Source: Nevskiaceae bacterium (GTDB lineage: Bacteria; Pseudomonadota; Gammaproteobacteria; Steroidobacterales; Steroidobacteraceae). Taken from it: a stretch of DNA of 64,000 nucleotides. The stretch lies in NCBI GenBank assembly GCA_018883185.1, contig VEQP01000013.1, positions 1 to 64,000 of the forward strand, written 5' to 3'. The notes beneath the pieces were generated by a model. The model saw only the letters and a program-made list of their open reading frames with translations, searched no databases and was not told the origin of the DNA. Shown here in pieces: positions 35,286 through 43,126 of this stretch; within the stretch, counting starts at the first letter, position 1; each line of letters opens with the position of its first letter. A program made the translations under genes and the position numbers.

Positions 35286-36739
35286 CCGTTGGTGCCCCAC
35301 CCGAGGAGTCGTACTACGCTGCGCATCAAAAGGTCTACCCACGCGAGGTTCGCGGCGTTTTCACACGGCTTCGCATCACGGCTGCGTGGGTATTGCTTGG
35401 ACTTTTCTATGGTCTGCCGTGGCTGCGGTGGGAGGGTCGACAGGCCATCCTCTTCGACCTGCCCGCCCGTCAGTTCCATCTATTCGGTCTAACCCTGTGG
35501 CCGCAAGATTTCGTGTTTCTCGCCTGGCTGCTGGTGATCGCCGCGCTCAGCCTATTCTTTTTCACCGCCGTCGCCGGAAGGCTATGGTGCGGTTACGCGT
35601 GCCCGCAAACCGTATGGACCGAAGTCTTCCTCTGGATGGAGCGAGTCACAGAAGGTGATCGCTCACGGCGGATGAAACTCGACGCTGCGCCGTGGTCAAT
35701 CGCCAAACTGGGTCGCAAAGCCCTGAAGCAAATCCTATGGATCGGCTTTGCCCTCTGGACGGGCTTCACGTTTGTTGGTTTCTTCACACCGATCACCGAC
35801 CTTGCTTCTCGGTTGTTTGCCTTCTCCGCCTCAAGCTGGGAAACGTTTTGGGTACTGTTCTACGGCTTTGCAACTTACGGTAACGCCGGATTTCTTCGTG
35901 AGCAGGTCTGCAAGTACATGTGTCCGTATGCGCGCTTCCAAAGCGCAATGTTCGATCGGGACACGCTGATCATCACTTACGATGCGGCGCGCGGCGAGCC
36001 GCGTGGCGGAAGGCGCAAAGGGGTCGATCCCGCCTCAAACGGACTCGGCTCATGCACCGACTGTACGCTGTGTGTGCAGGTTTGCCCGACCGGCATCGAC
36101 ATCCGCCAAGGCTTGCAATACGAATGCATCGCTTGCGCCGCCTGCATCGATGCCTGCGACTCGGTCATGGATCACATGGGTTACCCGCGCGGGCTGATTC
36201 GTTACGACACGCAACACCGTCTCGAACATCGCTCAACACGCATACTTCGTCCTCGGGTGCTGGTCTACGGAATGCTGCTTGCCGTGCTGATCGGCGGTTT
36301 CGTCGTCGCCCTCGCGCTGCGCAAACCCGTCGGACTCGACGTGCTTCACGATCGCAACACGCTGTACCGGAATTTACCGAGTGGCGAGATCGAGAATGTC
36401 TATCTGCTCAAGATCATGAACAAGGACTCGCGTCCGCACGAATTTCGCGTGAGTCTGGAACCCGAGGAAGCAGCGACCGACGGCGAAGGCAGCAATCGTC
36501 ACCGCCTCGACCCAGAGGAACCCAAGTTCCTCGTACCCGCGGGCGAAGTGTTCAATGCCGCGGTACGCGTTAGGCGCCGTGCATGGAACGATGCCGCTGA
36601 CACAGATCACGAGGATTCCGGCGCCGACGCTGAAACGGGGCTGGGAGCAGCGGACGAAATCCACTTCGTGATCACCGCCGCCGATGACCCGGGACTGACG
36701 GCACGAGCCGAATCACGGTTCTTTGCGCCTAGAGACTGA
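35282..36739 (+). CDS. ccoG: Cytochrome oxidase accessory protein CcoG (polyferredoxin copper reductase)
   Basis: A 485-residue inner-membrane protein. Helices at about 31-48 and 77-97, the CGYACPQTVW motif (about 104), EQVCKYMCPYARFQ, two ferredoxin clusters CTDCTLCVQVCP and CIACAACIDAC (about 258-300), a late helix (about 330-350) and a C-terminal Ig-like periplasmic part. In the family CcoG reduces Cu(II) to Cu(I) for CcoN assembly. ATG 35282 overlaps the preceding stop; the longer reading lies over the upstream ORF. Confidence 0.96.
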   Translation: MTVGAPPEESYYAAHQKVYPREVRGVFTRLRITAAWVLLGLFYGLPWLRWEGRQAILFDLPARQFHLFGLTLWPQDFVFLAWLLVIAALSLFFFTAVAGRLWCGYACPQTVWTEVFLWMERVTEGDRSRRMKLDAAPWSIAKLGRKALKQILWIGFALWTGFTFVGFFTPITDLASRLFAFSASSWETFWVLFYGFATYGNAGFLREQVCKYMCPYARFQSAMFDRDTLIITYDAARGEPRGGRRKGVDPASNGLGSCTDCTLCVQVCPTGIDIRQGLQYECIACAACIDACDSVMDHMGYPRGLIRYDTQHRLEHRSTRILRPRVLVYGMLLAVLIGGFVVALALRKPVGLDVLHDRNTLYRNLPSGEIENVYLLKIMNKDSRPHEFRVSLEPEEAATDGEGSNRHRLDPEEPKFLVPAGEVFNAAVRVRRRAWNDAADTDHEDSGADAETGLGAADEIHFVITAADDPGLTARAESRFFAPRD

Positions 36740-36776
36740 CCGACCAACGAAGCCACTGAACTTCCCGGAAGATGAC

Positions 36777-37262
36777 ATGAATGCCACCACTTCGACTTTA
36801 CGCAATCCCACGCTCTGGCTCGTGGTCGGGATACCCACCGCAACCGTACTGGCCAGCATCATCACGGTTTCGCTAGCGTTCATCGGCGCTGAACCCGAAC
36901 TGCCCGCCCGCTTTGCCCGCGAAGGAGCACCGCTCGTGCTGGACCAACAACGCGCAGCGCGTGCGCAGCAGTTGGGCATCGGGGTTGTGTTGCGCGTCTT
37001 ACCATCCGGACGAATCGATGCTCAGCTCACGGGAATACCCAGCGCATCGACACCTATTGCTTCCCTCACGCTCCGCATGACGCACATCACCCGCCCGGAG
37101 CTCGACCGTGAGTTGCGACTGACCCGCGGGGCAGACGGTATATTCAGCGCGCAAGAGTCAGCGGTACCCGCCGGCGATTGGCTGCTTGAGCTCGACGGCG
37201 GCGAGTGGCGGATCCGCGGCCGTGCAGTGTTGCCGACGACGCGCGTGAGGCTCGGCGAGTGA
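36777..37262 (+). CDS. ccoH: FixH/CcoH assembly protein
   Basis: A 161-residue protein with one N-terminal helix (about 12-34) and a periplasmic beta-rich domain ending in GDWLLELDGGEWRIRGR, the FixH pattern. Needed for cbb3 maturation in the family. Follows ccoG by 37 bp and overlaps ccoI (GTGA). The ATG at 36777 is supported by the family start and by GGAAG six bases upstream; the longer TTG reading runs into ccoG. Confidence 0.88.
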   Translation: MNATTSTLRNPTLWLVVGIPTATVLASIITVSLAFIGAEPELPARFAREGAPLVLDQQRAARAQQLGIGVVLRVLPSGRIDAQLTGIPSASTPIASLTLRMTHITRPELDRELRLTRGADGIFSAQESAVPAGDWLLELDGGEWRIRGRAVLPTTRVRLGE

Positions 37263-39406
37263 GCGTGATGCCGCTGGACGGGCATTGGGCCAGTGAATCG
37301 CTGGGCGAGGGTCACGTCGTCTTCAATGCCGAAGGCATCCATTGCGGCAACTGCGCCCGATCGATTCGCAAAACTCTGGGTGAACTCGAGGGCGTACGTC
37401 GAGTCGAGGTCAACGTCGTCAACAATCGCGTATCGGTGGACTGGGATACCTCGAAGCTTGCGCTCGGGCGCATCCTCGGCCAGGTCTCGGCCCTCGGTTT
37501 CAAGCCTGTACCGTTGGTTGGAGAGGCTGCCGCCCAAGCGCAGCAGACCGAGCGCCGCCTTGCGCTGAAGCGCATCGGCCTCGCCGCGCTCGGCTCGATG
37601 CAGCTGATGATGTACACGGTCGCCTTGTACGCCGGTGCGCTACAGGGCATCGACGAACGAATCGCCGAGTATCTGCGCTGGACCTGCCTCGTCATCACGA
37701 CTCCGGTGCTGTTCTACTCCGGTGCGCCGATCCTGCGCGGCGCACTCGCCGATCTCCGACGGCGCGTGCTCGGCATGGACGTGACAGTTTCGCTCGCCTT
37801 GTTGCTGGCTTTCTTCGCGAGCAGTTGGAACACGCTGCGAAACTCCGGCGAGGTCTACTTTGACTCGGTGGCGATGTTTGTCCTGTTGCTGCTGATCGGG
37901 CGCTTCGTCGAAATGCGCGGTCGTCATCAAGCGGCGCAGGTGACAGACGCGCTGGCGAAGGCACTGCCAGCAACGGCCCAAAGAATCCGCAGTGAAGACG
38001 GCGTGGCCGAGCGTGTACCGCTGGCGGCGCTGCGCATTGGGGACCTGCTACGGGTCAACACCGGCCAGGTCATCCCGGTAGATGGCACCCTCGCATGCGA
38101 GGGCGCATTGATCGACGAGTCTCTGCTGAGTGGCGAGCCACTGCCGCAACGGCATGTCAGGCACGATGCGATCCCGGGAGGGGCGGTCAACGCGGGCAGC
38201 GCGCTGACTGTGCGGGTCAGTCGGCTGCCGGGCGAGTCCACCCTGCACGAACTCGTCCGCTTGCTTGAGCGCGCGCAAAGTGAAAGGCCACGCCTTGGCC
38301 TGGCCGCCGAGCGTATGGCCTCCTGGTTCGTAGTGCGCATCCTGCTACTCACCGTACTGGTGGGGGTAATTTGGCAGCTGATCGACCCGGCGCGCGCGTT
38401 CCCTGCAATGCTCGCGGTGCTGGTGGCAACCTGCCCTTGCGCGCTGTCGCTCGCGACCCCAGCCGCCATTGCCGCAGCCAGTTCGCGTCTCGCCAAGCTC
38501 GGCGTGCTGGTCATGCGCGCCGATGCGGTCGAAGGGCTCGCCACCGTCGACACCGTCATGCTCGACAAGACCGGCACCCTGACCCTCGGGTCCCCGCGCA
38601 TCACGCGCATTGAGACCGCGGACGGTTGGGACAAAACAGAAGCGCTGCGCATCGCTGCCGCCCTCGAAGCGGGTTCGCAACACCCGCTGGCCCTCGCCTT
38701 TCGGGAACACCAGCATGCCGCCTGGCAGTGCGAGGATGCACGCGAGATCGCAGGCCAGGGCATCGAAGGCACTGTCAACGGACAGCGCTGGCGTATCGGC
38801 CAGCCCGGCATCACGCTCAGCGACGATCGCGGTCGACGTGCCTCGTTCGAAGTGGATGATCCACTGAGGGACGATGCCACCCTCGCCACCGCTGCGCTGT
38901 CGACACTGGGCTTACAGCTCGTGTTACTGAGCGGTGATCGACGCGAAGCCGTGCAACGCGTCGCCAACACACTCCATATCGCGGTGGTCCATGCGGGCCT
39001 GCGACCGGCGGACAAGCTGCAACGCCTGCGCGAAGCGCAATCCGCCGGCCGACGCGTGCTCATGCTGGGCGATGGCATCAATGACGGACCGGTCTTGGCC
39101 GCAGCGAATGTCTCCATGGCCATGGGCCGCGGCTCATCAATCGCCCACGCAGCCGGGGACTTGCTGCTTTTGCGCGAATCACTGCAGTCACTCCCCGAAG
39201 CGATCCGCGTCGCCCGGCGTACGCTGCAAATCGTGCAGCAGAATTTGCGCTGGGCACTGATCTACAACCTGGCCGCCGTACCCATCGCCGCACTCGGCCT
39301 GATGCCGCCTTGGGTCGCCGCCATCGGCATGTCCGCCTCATCGCTGCTCGTGGTGATGAATGCGCGCCGCGCCGGCTCCGAACCCGCTGCAGGAGACGAC
39401 CCATGA
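37259..39406 (+). CDS. ccoI: Cu(I)-translocating P-type ATPase of the cbb3 pathway
   Basis: A 715-residue P1B ATPase: heavy-metal domain with GIHCGNCARS (about 27-36), eight predicted helices, TGE-like loop SLLSGEPLP, CPC metal site in ATCPCALSLATP, phosphorylation DKTGTLT and hinge GDGINDGP. It supplies copper for the CcoN CuB site. GTG 37259 is chosen because GAGG lies eight bases before it and it overlaps the ccoH stop; ATG 37268 is the alternative. Overlaps ccoS (ATGA). Confidence 0.96.
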   Translation: MSVMPLDGHWASESLGEGHVVFNAEGIHCGNCARSIRKTLGELEGVRRVEVNVVNNRVSVDWDTSKLALGRILGQVSALGFKPVPLVGEAAAQAQQTERRLALKRIGLAALGSMQLMMYTVALYAGALQGIDERIAEYLRWTCLVITTPVLFYSGAPILRGALADLRRRVLGMDVTVSLALLLAFFASSWNTLRNSGEVYFDSVAMFVLLLLIGRFVEMRGRHQAAQVTDALAKALPATAQRIRSEDGVAERVPLAALRIGDLLRVNTGQVIPVDGTLACEGALIDESLLSGEPLPQRHVRHDAIPGGAVNAGSALTVRVSRLPGESTLHELVRLLERAQSERPRLGLAAERMASWFVVRILLLTVLVGVIWQLIDPARAFPAMLAVLVATCPCALSLATPAAIAAASSRLAKLGVLVMRADAVEGLATVDTVMLDKTGTLTLGSPRITRIETADGWDKTEALRIAAALEAGSQHPLALAFREHQHAAWQCEDAREIAGQGIEGTVNGQRWRIGQPGITLSDDRGRRASFEVDDPLRDDATLATAALSTLGLQLVLLSGDRREAVQRVANTLHIAVVHAGLRPADKLQRLREAQSAGRRVLMLGDGINDGPVLAAANVSMAMGRGSSIAHAAGDLLLLRESLQSLPEAIRVARRTLQIVQQNLRWALIYNLAAVPIAALGLMPPWVAAIGMSASSLLVVMNARRAGSEPAAGDDP

Positions 39407-39588
39407 TGGCCAGCATGATGCTGCTGATTCCGCTATCGCTGCTGATGCTCGGCGCAGCCGTATGGGCATTTTTTTGGGCGGTCGACCGCGGTCAATTCGA
39501 GGATCTAGAGCAACCCTCGCGACTCGCGCTCGAGGAAGATCAACTGCCTACTGCGGACGCCAAGATAGACCCACACCCACACTCGTAA
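39403..39588 (+). CDS. ccoS: cbb3 oxidase maturation protein CcoS
   Basis: A 61-residue single-helix protein (about 5-25) with the family FFWAVDRGQFEDLE motif and an acidic tail, required for cofactor insertion in CcoN. Last gene of the cluster; its final 41 bp overlap the convergent outer-membrane protein gene. Confidence 0.93.
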   Translation: MMASMMLLIPLSLLMLGAAVWAFFWAVDRGQFEDLEQPSRLALEEDQLPTADAKIDPHPHS

Positions 39589-40318
39589 AGCGGGCGAAGG
39601 CGTACACTTCCTCGTTGTCGGCGCCACCATCGAGGTAGCGCACGGTGCCGTAGAGGTGCCAGTCGCCACTCACGCGACGCGACAGCCGCAAGCCGGCATC
39701 GATCGCGTATCCGGGGCCGCCGGCGAGCGCATCGATGTCACCCTCGAACCGCCAGTCAGTGCCCAAGGGCCGCTCGACCGCAGCGTGCAGCAAAGGGACG
39801 AATCCCGTGTTGTCCTTGCGCGCAGTCACGCTGCCCTGTCGCAGTTGGATAGACGCGTCACGAATCTTTGCCGTGAAGCCCACCTTGACCTGCAGGTCGT
39901 CGCGATCGATCCAGCGACGTCGCCACGTCGCCCGCCAGGAGTTGAACTCGTAGCGCGCCTGCACGGCACCGACCGCGAAACTGCTCCCTTGGAACACCAC
40001 GGGTCGCTCGAGTCGACCGTGTTCGCTGATCCCGAGCGGCGCCAGCAACACCCGCCACTCCGAGCGCTCGCCAAATTTTCCGGCCAGTTGCAGCCGGGGC
40101 TGCAGGAAGGGCCCGCTGCCGGTAATATCGTCGATGGCGAAACGCGTAGCCGGCGCGGCATTCGGCACCTGCGCCACGTTTCGTCCCTGCCATGAACCTA
40201 GGGTTTCGAGATCGAGCTGGGTGAGCTCGGCCTGTGCTTCGTTTGCAAAACCTATCACGACGAGCAGAGCGATTGCCCAAGAGCCCCGCCACTGCTGTCC
40301 GGCACGAACTCGCATCAT
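39548..40318 (-). CDS. Putative outer-membrane beta-barrel protein
   Basis: A 256-residue exported protein: signal peptide ending near residue 29 (ANEAQA), then alternating polar/hydrophobic strands (RWRVLLAPLG, YEFNSWRATW, VKVGFTAKI, WHLYGTVRYL, VGVGLSWRPQ) suggesting a small barrel. No family assigned. ATG 40318 is one base after the ppc stop (TGACATG), so it is translated from ppc mRNA. The role beside PEP carboxylase is not evident. Confidence 0.7.
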   Translation of the reverse strand: MMRVRAGQQWRGSWAIALLVVIGFANEAQAELTQLDLETLGSWQGRNVAQVPNAAPATRFAIDDITGSGPFLQPRLQLAGKFGERSEWRVLLAPLGISEHGRLERPVVFQGSSFAVGAVQARYEFNSWRATWRRRWIDRDDLQVKVGFTAKIRDASIQLRQGSVTARKDNTGFVPLLHAAVERPLGTDWRFEGDIDALAGGPGYAIDAGLRLSRRVSGDWHLYGTVRYLDGGADNEEVYAFARFTSVGVGLSWRPQ

Positions 40319-40319
40319 G

Positions 40320-43049
40320 TCACCCCGTATTTTGTAAACCTTGCGCGATGCCATTGAGACTGGCCAGCAACGCCTCGAAAAGATCCCGATCCTCGCGACC
40401 ACCCGCTCGCCAGCGCCGCAGTAGATCGACCTGCATCAGGTTCATCGGATCGACATACGGGTTACGCAGCTGCAGCGCCCGCTGCTGCGTACGATCGCCA
40501 TCGAGCAGTTCCGCTTGTTGCTTGATATCGAGCACGGCACTGCGCGCCAATACGTGATCGGCACCGAGTGCTGCAAAGATTTCGTCCCCCGCGCCCCCTG
40601 CCAACTCGTGGTACCGAGTCGCGATCGACCAGTCGCTGCGCGCGAGCATGACTTCGATATCATCAATCAAGTTGCGTAGAAACGGCCAACTCGCGCAGGC
40701 CGCCTGCAGCGCTGGCAGACCGAACTTCTGCAACGTCGCGTGCAAGCCTGCGCCCGCACCGAACCAACCGGGCAGCATGGTGCGGTTCTGCGTCCACGCG
40801 AAAACCCAAGGCACCACACGTAGACCCTGCAATCCCAGTGTTCCTGGTCGAGCGATCGGCCGACCGCCGATCTGTACCCGCTCGATAACATCGATGGGTG
40901 TGACGGCGCGAAAGTACGCCATGAAAGCCGCACTGTCAGCGACGACGTTGCAGTAGGCGACTGCGCTGTGCTCCGCCAAATGCGCCGCCAGCGCCAAGAC
41001 CTCGCGATCCACATCGCGCAGTCGCCCGCTGCGACGCGCCTGAGTTGCCAGCGACAGCGCACCGAAGCCGCGCTCGAGCGTGCGCAAGGCGATCGGTCCA
41101 AGTCCATAGTGCTGATGGATACCCTCGCCCTGCTCGGTCAATCGCAGGTCACCGCCAACGGCTACGGCCGGCGTGTTGCGCACGAGCGCATCGATCCGAC
41201 CACCCCCGCGCGGAATGCTGCCTCCGCGTGCGTGCATGATCAGCGGCTGCTCATCCGCCTCGGTCACGGCACGATGGATCTGCGCCTGAGCGCGATAGAC
41301 CGCAAAGCGTGACGCAATAAGCCCCTGTTGCTTGGCACCATCCGAATACCCAACCAACACCAATTGGCGGCGGCCGCGAGCCTCGATGTGGCGCCGATAC
41401 ACGCCATCGGCCAGCAAGCGCTGCAAAATTGCACCCGCCTGATCGAGCGCCTCGATCGAGACGAACATCGGGGCAATGTCCACCGCGATGGTCGCCGTCT
41501 TCTTGTCGTAGGCCTCGGCCCACTGTGCCAACAGCAACGTGGCGAGAATATCGTCCGCGCCCTCCGTGCCGTTGACGACGTAGGCGCCGATGGCCTCGGC
41601 CCCGTAGCGCCGTCGACATTGGAGCATGGCCTCGAAGACCGAGAGGCTGCGCTTGCCTAGCGCATCGAGCTCCACGGCAGGCCCTGCATCTCGCGCGATC
41701 AGCTCGCTGAGCCGCGCGTGCCGAGTCGTTCGATCGAGTTGCATCCAGTTCGGTTCGTCCAGCGCGCGTGCGATCACCCCATGATGTACCGCGGCATGTT
41801 GGCGGACATCGAGCGTGGCCAGATGGAAGCCAAAGGTGGCAATGCGTCGCTGCAACCTGCGGATCGCGAACAGGCCCGCATGCCGACCGCGATGACGCAG
41901 CAAACTCTCAGCGACGAGATCAATATCACGCTGGAATTGCGCCGGACCCTCATAAGCCGCTGGCCGACCGTCGTAAGTCGCACGCAGACGCTCAGCAATC
42001 TGCCCGAGAAACACCCGATAAGGCATCCGATCGTGACGGGCCGGTGCACTCGAGCTGCTCGACGGCAGCAAGGTGTTGTACTCGTCGATGCGCTGTTCCA
42101 AAGCCGGCAGGATCCCGACCCTACTGCCGCTCTGCGAGAGCGCCTGCGCAAGATCCTGCACCTCGGTGAAATAAGCGTTGACGATGGCGCGCTGTTGGCG
42201 CGCCAGCGTTTCACGCATCGATTTCGCATGGACATCCGGATTGCCGTCCATGTCGCCGCCCACCCAAGTGCCAAAGCGAATCAAGGTCGGCAGCGAAATC
42301 GAGTCGGCCTCGACCCCATAGTGGCGGGCGATGGAATCGGCGATCTCTTCATAAAAATTCGGCACGACCCGATACAGCACCTCCGCCAAATAGAAGAGCA
42401 CGTGCTCGCGCTCATCAGCCAGGGTCAGGCGTTGCCTCGGATGATCCTCCGTCTGCCAGCCCGTGGTGAGTTCGGTGCGAATGCGGCCCACGGAGGACTG
42501 CTGCTCGGACGGTGAGAGTGTCGGATTCAATCGATCATAGAGCAACTGCGCGAGACGCAGTTGCTTGCGCAGGATGGTGCGCCGCGTTGACTCGGTCGGG
42601 TGCGACATGAAAACCGGCGCAATGCGCAAGGATCCGATCAACTCGAGCAACTGCTCTAGCGACAGACCCGCGGCCTTCAACTGCGAAATCGCGTCGCCCA
42701 CACCGCCGGGTTGCGGGCGCTCTGCATCGTCTTGAAAGTAAGCCCGCCGGCGGCGAATACGATGCACCTGCTCGGCGAGATTGACGGCCTGAAACCACAT
42801 CGAGAACGCCCGTTCGAGATCGCGCGCCAAATTCGGCTCGCGGCCACGAATTCGGCCCTCCAGCTCAGCGGCGGCTGCAGCGTCGCCTCGACGGGCAGAG
42901 ATGGAGAGCCGTCTCAGCCCTTCCACCAGATCGAACAACTCGTCGCCACCCTGATCGCGCAACACCTCGCCGACCAGGCCGCCGAGCATGTGCACATCGT
43001 CGCGTAGCGCCGCGTGCTTGGGCGGAAAATCGATTTCGGTGCGATTCAC
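40320..43049 (-). CDS. ppc: Phosphoenolpyruvate carboxylase
   Basis: A 909-residue cytoplasmic enzyme forming oxaloacetate from PEP and bicarbonate. Catalytic marks: H150 in FMSHPTESTRRTIL (usual HPTE motif), GGDMDGNP, the HARGGSIPRGGGR loop, LTEQGE, and the invariant C-terminal QNTG. Length is normal. It replenishes the TCA cycle during growth on acids that enter as acetyl-CoA. Confidence 0.96.
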   Translation of the reverse strand: MNRTEIDFPPKHAALRDDVHMLGGLVGEVLRDQGGDELFDLVEGLRRLSISARRGDAAAAAELEGRIRGREPNLARDLERAFSMWFQAVNLAEQVHRIRRRRAYFQDDAERPQPGGVGDAISQLKAAGLSLEQLLELIGSLRIAPVFMSHPTESTRRTILRKQLRLAQLLYDRLNPTLSPSEQQSSVGRIRTELTTGWQTEDHPRQRLTLADEREHVLFYLAEVLYRVVPNFYEEIADSIARHYGVEADSISLPTLIRFGTWVGGDMDGNPDVHAKSMRETLARQQRAIVNAYFTEVQDLAQALSQSGSRVGILPALEQRIDEYNTLLPSSSSSAPARHDRMPYRVFLGQIAERLRATYDGRPAAYEGPAQFQRDIDLVAESLLRHRGRHAGLFAIRRLQRRIATFGFHLATLDVRQHAAVHHGVIARALDEPNWMQLDRTTRHARLSELIARDAGPAVELDALGKRSLSVFEAMLQCRRRYGAEAIGAYVVNGTEGADDILATLLLAQWAEAYDKKTATIAVDIAPMFVSIEALDQAGAILQRLLADGVYRRHIEARGRRQLVLVGYSDGAKQQGLIASRFAVYRAQAQIHRAVTEADEQPLIMHARGGSIPRGGGRIDALVRNTPAVAVGGDLRLTEQGEGIHQHYGLGPIALRTLERGFGALSLATQARRSGRLRDVDREVLALAAHLAEHSAVAYCNVVADSAAFMAYFRAVTPIDVIERVQIGGRPIARPGTLGLQGLRVVPWVFAWTQNRTMLPGWFGAGAGLHATLQKFGLPALQAACASWPFLRNLIDDIEVMLARSDWSIATRYHELAGGAGDEIFAALGADHVLARSAVLDIKQQAELLDGDRTQQRALQLRNPYVDPMNLMQVDLLRRWRAGGREDRDLFEALLASLNGIAQGLQNTG

Positions 43050-43071
43050 GGCCGAGAGTTTACACCCGAGA

Positions 43072-43106
43072 AAAGCAAAGGCCGGGCGACTCGCGTCGCC
43101 CGGCCT
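43072..43106 (-). terminator. Rho-independent terminator of the TonB receptor gene
   Basis: Perfect 12-bp stem 43079-43090 / 43095-43106 with a four-base loop, followed on the minus strand by TTGCTTTTC. It stands between the receptor stop (43127) and ppc start (43049). Confidence 0.88.
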
Positions 43107-43126
43107 CTGATTGGTCGATCACCCGC

